Shown here in pieces: positions 36,045 to 45,303 of a stretch of 64,000 nt of DNA (the stretch's first letter is position 1; each line of letters starts with the position of its first letter). The DNA comes from CAIOSQ01 sp964434345 (GTDB lineage: Bacteria; Pseudomonadota; Alphaproteobacteria; CACIAM-22H2). The stretch covers positions 9,120 to 73,119 of the forward strand of contig CAYSUY010000002.1 in the NCBI GenBank assembly GCA_964434345.1, written 5' to 3'. The position numbers and the translations under genes were made by a program. The notes under the pieces were generated by a model. That model was not told where the DNA came from. It searched no databases and saw only the letters and a program-made list of their open reading frames with translations.

Positions 36045-37091
36045 GTTGCGCCCCGCCGCCTCTCCCCATCGCACCAGCCGGTCCCAGAGCGGTCCGGCTC
36101 CCACCGCCGCTCGGGCGAGGTCGAAGGACCAGTCGCGCACGCCACCGAATTCGCGTCGCCAGGACATCAGCCGGGTGGTCAGCAGGTGGAGATCGTGCTC
36201 GCGCGTGAAACCCATCGCTCCGAGGACCTGATGTCCGACGGAGATCGCCGTGCCGGCGGCATCGCCGCAACGGATCTTCGCGGCCGCCGCCCAGGCACGC
36301 GCGGCATCGCCGTCCAGCGCCGCAAAGGCGCAGCGCGCGGCCATGTCGGCAGCCAAGGTCTCCTCCGCGAGGACCGCGAGTTGCTGCTGGATGGCCTGGA
36401 ACGCCGCGATCGGCTTGCCGAATTGCTGCCGCACACGCGCATGCGCGACGGCGATGTCGAGTGTGCCGCGCACCGCCCCGGCGATCGTCGCCGCGCGCAG
36501 GGCGGCGCCCGCGACGCGCGGACCAGGCCCCGACGGAAGCCTGGCCATCGTCGCCTGGACGCCGCGAAAGACGAGCCGATCGCGCGGTTCGCCCGCGAGA
36601 TTTTCCGCGCAAATGCGCTCCGCCGCGCCGGTCCCGAGCAGCAGGATGCGCCCCCCGTCGTCAGCGCCATCCAGTCCGACGACGACCGCCGCCGCATGCC
36701 GCCCCCAGGGCACGGCGCACAGCGTACCGCGGACGGATCCCTGCCCGTCGACCGTCAGCGTCCCGGCATCCGGGGCAAGCGTGATGACACCGGTGGGCGC
36801 CGGCAGCCCCGCGCGATGAAGGAGCCACCGCGCGAACATGTCCTCGCCGACCGGGACGGGTCCCGCATGACGGCCGATGGCGCGAAACGCTGGCAGCATC
36901 GCCGCGGGCGCGCATCCCGCGCCGCCACCCGCCTCCGGCAGCAGGGCGTGCGATATGCCGAGGGCGGAGATCTCCGTCCATAAACGGTCAGGCAGGCCGC
37001 CAGCCGCGAGCGCGGCCTGCGCCGGACGCCCGCCGAATGTCGCGAGCGTGCGGTCGACCGACTCTTCGAGCAACGCCGCGATATCGCTCAT
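36042..37091 (-). CDS. Acyl-CoA dehydrogenase-like protein, probable partner subunit
   Basis: Acyl-CoA dehydrogenase fold of 349 residues, shorter than usual, with weak N-terminal and middle domains. FAD-contact segments are retained: ARVRQQFGKPIAAFQAIQQQLA and GHQVLGAMGFTREHDLHLLT. The region where FadE-like enzymes carry a catalytic Glu (LALERSGPER in the neighbour) reads AATIAGAVRGTLD, without Glu. Its ATG overlaps the stop of the neighbouring dehydrogenase (ATGA), as in heterotetrameric dehydrogenases in which one subunit is non-catalytic (for example mycobacterial ChsE1-ChsE2). I infer such a pairing. Confidence 0.82.
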   Translation of the reverse strand: MSDIAALLEESVDRTLATFGGRPAQAALAAGGLPDRLWTEISALGISHALLPEAGGGAGCAPAAMLPAFRAIGRHAGPVPVGEDMFARWLLHRAGLPAPTGVITLAPDAGTLTVDGQGSVRGTLCAVPWGRHAAAVVVGLDGADDGGRILLLGTGAAERICAENLAGEPRDRLVFRGVQATMARLPSGPGPRVAGAALRAATIAGAVRGTLDIAVAHARVRQQFGKPIAAFQAIQQQLAVLAEETLAADMAARCAFAALDGDAARAWAAAAKIRCGDAAGTAISVGHQVLGAMGFTREHDLHLLTTRLMSWRREFGGVRDWSFDLARAAVGAGPLWDRLVRWGEAAGRN

Positions 37092-38242
37092 CGCAATCCC
37101 AGGTCGCGCGCGATGATGCTCCGCATGATCTCGCGGGTCCCGCCGCGGATCGAAAAGGATGGCGCGAGCAAGGTCACCATCTCGAGCATGCGCGCGAGCG
37201 ATTCAACGGCGATCGCATCCGGCGTCGCCTCGAGCGCCTCCTCGACGATCCTCGGGACCTCCTGCTCGAAATTCATCCCCATGTCCTTGATGAGCGCCGC
37301 CTCCGTCGCCGGATCGTGCCCTTGTTCGAGCAGCCCGGCCACCGAGATCGACATCTGGCGCAGCGTCATCAGGTGGGCGAGAAGGCGGCCCAGCGCGTCA
37401 CCGGCCGTGTCGAGCCGACCGCGCTCCGACAGCGTCGTGATCGCCTCCGCCAGCAGGGGATAGGCGCTGAGGAAACGCTCGGGGCCGCTGCGCTCGAGAG
37501 CGAGCTCGCTCGTGACCTGCGCCCATCCTTGGCCCGCGACGCCGACGAGCGCGTCGTCCGGGACGAAGGCGTCTTCAAAGACGACCTCGTTGAAATGCGG
37601 CTCCCCGGTGAGGTCGAGGATCGGACGACACGTGATGCCGGGCGTCCGAAGATCGACGACGAATTGCGACAGCCCGTCATGCCGCGTCGCGCCGCGCGGC
37701 TCGGTGCGCACCAGCGTGATCATGAAATCGCTGCGCTGGGCGTTGCTGGTCCAGAGCTTGGCGCCGTCGATCCGCCACCCGCCATCCACCCTGCGACCAC
37801 GGGTCCGGATCGCCGCGAGATCGGAGCCGGCATCGGGCTCGCTCATCCCGATGCAGAAGAAGATCTCGGCGCGCGCGAGGCGCGGCAGAAAACGCATGCG
37901 CTGCGCCTCGGAACCGAAGCGCAGCAGCATCGGCCCGCTTTGTCGGTCCCCTGTCCAATGCGCCGCGACGGGAGCCCCGGCGGCCAGAAACTCCTCGAGG
38001 ACGACGTAGCGCGCCAGCGCGCTGCGCTCGCCGCCGCCATAGCGCTTCGGCCAGGTCATCCCGATCCAGCCTTGCGCGGCCACCTTCCGACTGAAGGAGG
38101 GATCGAAACAGAGCCAGGACTTGGCGCGCAGCGCGGGCGGATGGTTGGCCAGTTCCCGCGCACAGAACGCACGGACCTCGGCACGCAACGCGGCGAGATC
38201 GGCGGGAAGCGCCTGGGGCGGAAGATCGATGCGCCAGCCCAT
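37088..38242 (-). CDS. Acyl-CoA dehydrogenase, probable catalytic subunit
   Basis: FadE-like dehydrogenase of 384 residues. It has the acyl/FAD region FFCIGMSEPDAGSDLAAIRT, WTSNAQRSDFMITLVRTEP, a candidate catalytic Glu in ELALERSGPERFL, and the C-terminal SIRGGTREIMRSIIARDLGL. The ATG at 38242 starts MGWRIDLPPQALP; the upstream open frame is noise. It lies 4 bases after the CoA-transferase stop and overlaps the smaller partner downstream, so the three genes form an operon whose likely job is to activate and then desaturate an acid. Confidence 0.87.
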   Translation of the reverse strand: MGWRIDLPPQALPADLAALRAEVRAFCARELANHPPALRAKSWLCFDPSFSRKVAAQGWIGMTWPKRYGGGERSALARYVVLEEFLAAGAPVAAHWTGDRQSGPMLLRFGSEAQRMRFLPRLARAEIFFCIGMSEPDAGSDLAAIRTRGRRVDGGWRIDGAKLWTSNAQRSDFMITLVRTEPRGATRHDGLSQFVVDLRTPGITCRPILDLTGEPHFNEVVFEDAFVPDDALVGVAGQGWAQVTSELALERSGPERFLSAYPLLAEAITTLSERGRLDTAGDALGRLLAHLMTLRQMSISVAGLLEQGHDPATEAALIKDMGMNFEQEVPRIVEEALEATPDAIAVESLARMLEMVTLLAPSFSIRGGTREIMRSIIARDLGLR

Positions 38243-38246
38243 GGGA

Positions 38247-39485
38247 TCAGATGACCCCGGCGGCGCGCAGGGCGCCGATACGTTCGGATGACAGTCCGAG
38301 AACCTCGCCGAGCACCTCGTCGCTATGTTCGCCGACACGCGGCGGCGCGCCACGGTAGACGGGCGGGCAATCCGACATCTTGACCGGCGATCCGACGACA
38401 CGCACCGCGCGTCCGTCGGATCGCGGCAGCGAAACCGTCATCCCGCGCGCCATCGCCTGATCGCTGTCGAGCGCTTCGCCCACGGACTGGATCGGACCGC
38501 ACGGCACGTCTGCCGAGGCGCAGCGCTCGATCCAATGGGCGCGCGGATGCGTGGACAGGATCTCGTTCAAGGTCGCGACGAGGATGTCGCGATTGGCGAG
38601 CCGGGTCTCGGTCGTGTCGAAACGCGGATCGCGGCTCCATTCCGGATGACCGACCACCGACGCGACACGGGCGAATTCCCGGTCGGTGAAGGTCGCGATC
38701 ATGATGTGGCCATCCGCGGCGCGGAACACACCGTAGGGAACGGCGCTGGGATGGTCGTTGCCGGAGCGTGGCCACGTGACGCCATTGTTCAGCCAGGCTG
38801 CCGCGGGATTGAGCAGGCCGGCCAGCTGGCTGTCGAACAGAGAGACGTCGATGTGCTGTCCACGCCCCGTCCGCTGACGCTGAAGCAGCGCGCCGAGGAT
38901 GCCCGCGACGGCGTTCTGCCCCGCGAGAACGTCGCAGATCGGAACTCCCACGCGGACCGGGCCCGCGCCCGGCATTCCATCGGGATGGCCGGTGATCGAC
39001 ATCAGCCCCGACATCGCCTGGATGAGATAATCGTAGCCGGGTCGGGTCGCGAGCGGTCCGGTCTGTCCGAACCCGGTGATCGAGCAATAGATCAGCCGCG
39101 GGTTGACGGCTGCCAGGGCCGCATAGTCGAGCCCATGCCTAGCGAGGTTTCCGGTCTTGTAGTTCTCGATCAGGATATCCGCTTCGCGGACGAGCGCGAG
39201 GACGAGGTCGCGTCCTTCCGGACGCGTGAAGTCGACGGTCAGCGATCGCTTGCCGCGGTTCACGGCCTGGAAATAGGTGGATTGCCGGTCCTCGCGCCGC
39301 GTGTCACCGAGCCAGGGCGGACCGACGAGGCGAATGTCGTCGCCCTCCGCGACGCGCTCCAGCTTGATGACGTCGGCGCCCATGTCCGCGAGCATCTGCG
39401 CTGCGAAGGGTCCCGCGACGATCCGGCTCATGTCGAGGACACGGATGCCGGCGAGACACCCGGCTTCGTCCAGCGGTTGCGCCAT
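38247..39485 (-). CDS. Class III CoA-transferase (CaiB/BaiF family)
   Basis: Family III CoA-transferase, 412 residues, moving CoA from a donor thioester to a carboxylic acid. The N-terminus GIRVLDMSRIVAGPFAAQML and ADVIKLERVAEGDD are diagnostic, YFQAVNRGKRSLTVDF follows, and the catalytic Asp is expected in TRPGYDYLIQAMSGLM. The ATG at 39485 has CGGAGGAG about 8 bases upstream. It heads the operon with two acyl-CoA dehydrogenases; a candidate promoter and operator A lie upstream. Confidence 0.9.
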   Translation of the reverse strand: MAQPLDEAGCLAGIRVLDMSRIVAGPFAAQMLADMGADVIKLERVAEGDDIRLVGPPWLGDTRREDRQSTYFQAVNRGKRSLTVDFTRPEGRDLVLALVREADILIENYKTGNLARHGLDYAALAAVNPRLIYCSITGFGQTGPLATRPGYDYLIQAMSGLMSITGHPDGMPGAGPVRVGVPICDVLAGQNAVAGILGALLQRQRTGRGQHIDVSLFDSQLAGLLNPAAAWLNNGVTWPRSGNDHPSAVPYGVFRAADGHIMIATFTDREFARVASVVGHPEWSRDPRFDTTETRLANRDILVATLNEILSTHPRAHWIERCASADVPCGPIQSVGEALDSDQAMARGMTVSLPRSDGRAVRVVGSPVKMSDCPPVYRGAPPRVGEHSDEVLGEVLGLSSERIGALRAAGVI

Positions 39486-39524
39486 CTGACACTCCTCCGA
39501 AGGGTGGTTTCCTTCCGGTTTGCG

Positions 39525-39554
39525 AGTATCGAACCCCCCGCCGCGCGGCGTCAA
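39525..39554 (-). promoter_or_regulatory. Candidate sigma70-type promoter for the CoA-transferase operon
   Basis: On the minus strand TTGACG (39554-39549) is followed, after an 18-base GC-rich spacer, by GATACT (39530-39525), 40 bases before the ATG at 39485. Operator A ends 12 bases upstream of the -35 hexamer. The assignment is by eye from hexamer similarity and spacing. Confidence 0.4.
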
Positions 39555-39566
39555 TCTCAATGACCG

Positions 39567-39582
39567 ATGAATCGCGGTTCAT
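39567..39582. promoter_or_regulatory. Putative operator A (best palindrome of the set)
   Basis: ATGAATCGCGGTTCAT, a 16-bp palindrome with 7 of 8 matched base pairs. It is the clearest copy of the element also found at 27546, 32305 and 32348, and sits just upstream of the CoA-transferase promoter, near the end of the ABC-F gene. A position upstream of the -35 would suit an activator; downstream contact with RNA polymerase could also allow repression. Confidence 0.5.
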
Positions 39583-39604
39583 TATCGAGCACGGCCACCA
39601 CCGC

Positions 39605-41227
<1,623 letters not shown>

Positions 41228-41323
41228 GCGAACCGGGTCGGTGAGGCGGAGGGGCGCCGCTTATGCCACAGCTTGCGCCGGCGCAGCAGTCCCGAAGGCG
41301 ACGCCCCCGAATGCGCCGAGGCC

Positions 41324-41758
41324 TCAGCGCGCACGCCAGCGCAGCAGGACGAACCGGGCCGCGGCCATGCCGGCGAACATGGCGGCCACGAAGACGATCG
41401 CGGCTCCCGATCCCGTGCCGAGCGCGACCAGGGCCGGTCCCGGGCAGAAACCGGCAAGGCCCCAGCCGATGCCGAAGATCGCCGGTCCGACAAGGATCCG
41501 ACGGTCGATCCCCGCCGTGCCAGGCAGGTGGAAGACGCTGTCGAAGAGCGGGCGCGGGCGACGCAGCACCGCGCGGAACCCGAGAAAAGCCACCGCGATC
41601 GCACCGGCCATGACGAAGGCGAGGCTGGGGTCCCAGCCGCCGCTCGGCATCGCGCCGATGTCGAGGAAGTTGAGGACTTTCGCCGGATCCGACATCCCGG
41701 CCACGACGAGGCCCACACCGAGGAGAAGGCCGATGAGGAATTGCGCGACGATGGACAT
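41324..41758 (-). CDS. YeeE/YedE-type sulfur transporter, half protein
   Basis: Inner-membrane protein of 144 residues with about four helices. It contains VVAGMSDPAKVLNFLDIG and GWGLAGFCPGPALVALGTG, the second half-signature of YeeE/YedE (thiosulfate or sulfur-compound uptake). It pairs with the adjacent half protein (7-base gap), so the full channel is split over two genes as in PmpA/PmpB systems. The Cys in FCPGP is expected to handle the sulfur ligand. Confidence 0.85.
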   Translation of the reverse strand: MSIVAQFLIGLLLGVGLVVAGMSDPAKVLNFLDIGAMPSGGWDPSLAFVMAGAIAVAFLGFRAVLRRPRPLFDSVFHLPGTAGIDRRILVGPAIFGIGWGLAGFCPGPALVALGTGSGAAIVFVAAMFAGMAAARFVLLRWRAR

Positions 41759-41765
41759 GGCGACC

Positions 41766-42209
41766 TCAGAGCACGTGGCGGACGACGAAGACCGTCGCGA
41801 ACGCGGTCGCCATGAAGACGAGCGTCGCGACCAGCGAGCGCGGCGACAGGCGGGACAGGCCACAGACCCCGTGACCGGACGTGCAGCCATTGCCCCAGAC
41901 CGTGCCGAAGCCGACGAGAAGCCCGGCGACGACGAGAACCACCGGCCCGGCGGCGATATGCATGCCCGGTACCGCGCCGGTCGCCGCGGACATCACAAGC
42001 GGCGCAGCGACGAGTCCCGCCACGAAGGCGGCACGCCCCGCCCAACCGCCATCCTCATAGGGTGGCAGAAGGCGTGCTGCGATGCCGCTGATCCCGGCGA
42101 TGCGTCCTGTGGCGAGCAGCAGAAGGACGGCCGCGGCACCGATCATCGCGCCACCGAGCAGCGCAGCAAGCGGCGTGAATGCAGTCCGGACGATTTCGAG
42201 CGTGCCCAT
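41766..42209 (-). CDS. YeeE/YedE-type sulfur transporter, half protein
   Basis: Partner half, 147 residues, with the characteristic GNGCTSGHGVCGLSRL motif whose two Cys residues relay the thiosulfate-like ligand. It is the first gene of the pair and is divergent from the ArsR-type regulator, whose operator-like repeats lie between them. Together they would import a reduced sulfur compound under persulfide control, by analogy to BigR/SqrR systems. Confidence 0.87.
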   Translation of the reverse strand: MGTLEIVRTAFTPLAALLGGAMIGAAAVLLLLATGRIAGISGIAARLLPPYEDGGWAGRAAFVAGLVAAPLVMSAATGAVPGMHIAAGPVVLVVAGLLVGFGTVWGNGCTSGHGVCGLSRLSPRSLVATLVFMATAFATVFVVRHVL

Positions 42210-42295
42210 GTCAGGCCTCCGTCGTGGGGAGCCCGGCGCGGGATCCGTGGCATCTGGATTTGCGAGGCGGCATTGCGGTACTCCTGCGCGTGATG

Positions 42296-42324
42296 TACGA
42301 AATCCATATCTTCGTATCTACGAA
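42296..42324. promoter_or_regulatory. Operator-like repeats for the ArsR/BigR-type regulator
   Basis: Three half-sites: TACGAA (42296-42301), TTCGTA (42311-42316) and TACGAA (42319-42324). The last two form the perfect palindrome TTCGTATCTACGAA. They fill the gap between the divergent yeeE-like gene and the regulator, directly before the regulator start, consistent with autorepression and control of both directions. Confidence 0.6.
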
Positions 42325-42342
42325 TATGTCAACGTGAAACGC

Positions 42343-42660
42343 ATGATGCAGGCACCAGATCTGGCCGACATGGAAGCGAACGCCGAAGCCGCCGCGCGGC
42401 TGCTGGCGACCTTGGCGAACCCGAAGCGCCTGCTGGCGCTGTGCCACCTGCTCGACGGGGAGATGCCGGTCAACCGCCTGGCGGAGAAGGTCGGCCTCGC
42501 CCCGGCCACCTTGTCGCAGCACCTCGCCCGGATGCGCGACCTGCGCCTGGTGGAAACACGGCGCGATGGCCAGATGATCCATTACCGCCTCGCCAGCCCC
42601 GAAATCAGGACGATCCTCGCCACGCTCCACGGCATCTACTGCGCACCGCCACGGACGTGA
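42343..42660 (+). CDS. ArsR-family repressor, BigR/SqrR-like persulfide sensor
   Basis: Winged-helix repressor of 105 residues. The recognition region is LAPATLSQHLARMRDLRLVE, with wing TRRDGQMIHYRLAS. Two cysteines, C34 (LLALCHLL) and C100 (HGIYCAPP), are 66 residues apart, the same spacing as the redox pair of Xylella BigR (C42/C108, from memory), suggesting reactive-sulfur sensing rather than metal binding. ATG 42343 is used; ATG 42346 and GTG 42334 are alternatives. It is divergent from the sulfur transporter halves. Confidence 0.85.
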   Translation: MMQAPDLADMEANAEAAARLLATLANPKRLLALCHLLDGEMPVNRLAEKVGLAPATLSQHLARMRDLRLVETRRDGQMIHYRLASPEIRTILATLHGIYCAPPRT

Positions 42661-42663
42661 CCT

Positions 42664-42685
42664 CTGGCGGTCAGTGCACCGCCAG
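42664..42685. terminator. Bidirectional hairpin between convergent genes
   Basis: CTGGCGGT (42664-42671), loop CAGTGC, ACCGCCAG (42678-42685): a perfect 8-bp stem just after the regulator stop and across the last codons of the convergent enolase-superfamily gene. No U-tract. Confidence 0.45.
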
Positions 42686-43780
42686 GGTGCAGCGATCGAT
42701 CTCGTCCCAGTCGAGTTCGGCGCCGAGGCCAGGGATCGCCGGCAGATGCGCGGTGCCGCCCGCGATCGGCAGAGGCGTACGCAGTCCGAAGGCGAAATCC
42801 TCGATCGGATAGAGCAGTTCGAAGAAGTCGCAATTCCGGATGGCGCCGCAGCAATGCAGGTTGACGAGTTCCAGCGGGTGGAAAATCGCCGTGTGGACCT
42901 CGCAATTCACCGCGAAGGCCTCGGCGAGACGCGCCGTCTTCATGACGCCGGTGACCCCACCGGTCCACGACACGTCGGCGCGCACGCGATCGACCACGCG
43001 GGTCGAGATGCATTCGGCGACGCTGTACGGATGCTTGGCGAGCACCTCGGTACCGACGACCGGAATCTCGAGGACACGCGTCAATTCCCGCAACGCGTGC
43101 ATGTCCTCGTCGAAGAGCGGTTCCTCGTACCAGTGGTATCCGAGTTTCTCGAGGCCACGGCCGAAACGCACCGCTTGCTCCAGATTGTAGCAGGACACCG
43201 GATCCGACATGAGCTTGAACTCCGGTCCGACCGCCTCGCGGGCCAGTCGGTGCGCTTCCAGGTCGGCTTCCCAGGATTTTCCCGGCGTGTGCAGCTTGTA
43301 GCCCGCCAGCCCCTGCGCCTTGGCGCGCGCCGCTTCCTCCCCATAGGCCGACAGCGACGGCAGGATCATGGAACTCGCATAGACCGGCACGGTATCGCGA
43401 TAGCCGCCGAGATATTTCCACAGCGGTTGACCGGCGCGCTGTGCACCCAGGATCCAGAGGCAGCAATCGAAGGGGCCATAGGCGTAGATCGGCAGATGTC
43501 CCCACCAGCGGTCGGCCATCCGGAAATCGTGCCATGCGCGCTCGCGCTCCAGCGCGTCGCGGCCCAGGAAGAACGGCCGCAGCGTGTCCGCGACGAGGCG
43601 CCCTGCGCCTTCGGCCGAGCGCCCGGCAAAACCGAACATCGAGGCGCTTGTGCCGTCCTCCGTGTGGAGCGTCACGACGAGGAATTCGAAGCCCTTGAAA
43701 TCACCGGTCCGGAACGCGCTGGCCGGAAAGCGCTCCGGTCCGCGGCGGCAACTCCTGACCTCCACCTTCGTGATACGCAT
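42671..43780 (-). CDS. Mandelate racemase/muconate lactonizing (enolase superfamily) enzyme
   Basis: Enolase-superfamily enzyme of 369 residues, typically a sugar-acid dehydratase or racemase abstracting an alpha proton. Metal ligands fit the Asp in KLMSDPVSC, Glu in YHWYEEPLFDED and Glu in PVVGTEVLAKH; GYKLHTPGK carries a candidate Lys base, and VHTAIFHPLEL has the conserved-type His. The ATG at 43780 (MRITKVEVRSC) has AAAGGA upstream. It lies about 100 bases after the FGGY kinase, in the same orientation. The substrate is unknown; the neighbours suggest sugar or polyol metabolism. Confidence 0.85.
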   Translation of the reverse strand: MRITKVEVRSCRRGPERFPASAFRTGDFKGFEFLVVTLHTEDGTSASMFGFAGRSAEGAGRLVADTLRPFFLGRDALERERAWHDFRMADRWWGHLPIYAYGPFDCCLWILGAQRAGQPLWKYLGGYRDTVPVYASSMILPSLSAYGEEAARAKAQGLAGYKLHTPGKSWEADLEAHRLAREAVGPEFKLMSDPVSCYNLEQAVRFGRGLEKLGYHWYEEPLFDEDMHALRELTRVLEIPVVGTEVLAKHPYSVAECISTRVVDRVRADVSWTGGVTGVMKTARLAEAFAVNCEVHTAIFHPLELVNLHCCGAIRNCDFFELLYPIEDFAFGLRTPLPIAGGTAHLPAIPGLGAELDWDEIDRCTLAVH

Positions 43781-43881
43781 CGCTCGTCCTTTCCCCATGG
43801 CTGACGACTGGAGCGTGATCGTCGGAGGCGAAACCGCCGGAGATCCGAACCACGCCACGAAACAAAGAGCCCGCACACGAT

Positions 43882-45303
43882 CTAGGCTTGCGCCCAACTG
43901 CGGGACAGCGCGACCGCTCGACCGAACCGCTCATGCAACCGCGTATCCAGTGGCGCCTCCGGCTCCACGCGCAGCGCGGCACCGGGACCAGGCCGCTCGC
44001 CGCGCCCCGTCGCCGCGAGGCAGAGATGCAGCACGCCCAGCGCCGTCATGTCGGCCGATCCGGCGACGTCGATCGGACGACCGAGCGCGGCGGCGAGAAA
44101 GCGATTGAAGAATGCGCTGCGGCTCAGCCCGCCGTCGATTCCGATGCGCCGCACGCCGCCGAGCCGGACCTCCAGCGCGCGCACCAGTTCGGCGGACCTG
44201 AGCGCGATACCCTCGAGGACCGCGCGGCGCAGATCCGCGGCGCTGGTCGCGAGATCCAGACCGAGCCAGCATCCGCGCGCCGCACGATCCCAATGCGGAC
44301 AACCCAGCCCCGCGAGTGCGGGCACGAACACGATGCCACGCTCGAGGGCGGAGGGACCGGCGAACCCATCGAGTTCGCCGTGATCCGTCAGCAGACCAAG
44401 GTCACCCAGCCATTCGACCGCTCCGCCCGCGGTCAGGATGCCGCCATCGAGCGCATAGCGCGCCGGGCCGACGCCGAGCCGCCACGCGCAGGTCGGCAGC
44501 AAGCCATCCGCGCTCTCATGGGCGGGAACACCGTCGCAGAGCGCGAGAGCGAAGGCACCGGTGCCGAAAGTGATCTTCATGTCGCCCGTGTCGCCGCATC
44601 CATGGCCGAACAGCGCGGCCTGCTGGTCGACAACGCTGGCGACGACCTGCCCGCCGCCGGGAAGACTGCCGAAATCGGCCGTGGTCGGGCGGATCTCCGG
44701 CAGACACTCCAGCGGAACGCCGAAGATGGCACATAGCTCCGGATCCCAGGCCAGGGTCCGCAGATCCATCAGGCTGGTACGCGATGCTGTCGACGCATCC
44801 GTCGCACAATGCCCCGTCAAGGCATGCAGGAAGAACGCATCGCTCGTCCCGAGACGAAGGCGGCCTTGCGCGTGCAGCGCGTGGGCGCCATCCGCGTGGT
44901 CGAGCAGCCAGCGCAGCTTGGAGGCCGAGAAATAGGCATCGAGCGGCAAGCCGGCACGCGCGCGGGTCAACGCCTCGACACCGGCGGCGCGCAACTCCTC
45001 GATCTGGGCTCCCGTACGCTCGTCCTGCCAGACGAGCGCGTTGTGCAGCGGGCGCCGCGTCGCCGCGTCCCAGGCGATCACCGTCTCGCCCTGATTGGCG
45101 AGGCCGGCATATGCGACGGGACCGGCAGCCTCGGCGAGGCTGCGGAGATGGCCGAGGATCTCGGCCGGATCGTGCTCGACCCAGCCCGGACGGGGCCGGA
45201 TCTGTCGATGGGCGAAGCGTCCTACCGGTCGCAGGGATCCGTCGCGCCAGAGATACGCCTTGGTCCCCGTCGTCCCCTGATCGAGCGCGAGGATCCCGGT
45301 CAT
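43882..45303 (-). CDS. FGGY-family carbohydrate kinase (glycerol kinase-like)
   Basis: Sugar/polyol kinase of 473 residues. The phosphate-1 loop is LALDQGTTGTKAYL (6-19), and GYAGLANQGETVIAWD-like, ALVWQDERTGAQI and FGTGAFAL segments follow; the ATP-binding region is RRIGIDGGLSRSAFFN. DQGTT plus NQGET resemble glycerol kinase, but the protein is shorter than GlpK and lacks several of its loops, so another polyol is possible. Its ATG overlaps the stop of the downstream-facing flavoprotein gene by four bases, linking it to the two oxidoreductases. Confidence 0.85.
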   Translation of the reverse strand: MTGILALDQGTTGTKAYLWRDGSLRPVGRFAHRQIRPRPGWVEHDPAEILGHLRSLAEAAGPVAYAGLANQGETVIAWDAATRRPLHNALVWQDERTGAQIEELRAAGVEALTRARAGLPLDAYFSASKLRWLLDHADGAHALHAQGRLRLGTSDAFFLHALTGHCATDASTASRTSLMDLRTLAWDPELCAIFGVPLECLPEIRPTTADFGSLPGGGQVVASVVDQQAALFGHGCGDTGDMKITFGTGAFALALCDGVPAHESADGLLPTCAWRLGVGPARYALDGGILTAGGAVEWLGDLGLLTDHGELDGFAGPSALERGIVFVPALAGLGCPHWDRAARGCWLGLDLATSAADLRRAVLEGIALRSAELVRALEVRLGGVRRIGIDGGLSRSAFFNRFLAAALGRPIDVAGSADMTALGVLHLCLAATGRGERPGPGAALRVEPEAPLDTRLHERFGRAVALSRSWAQA

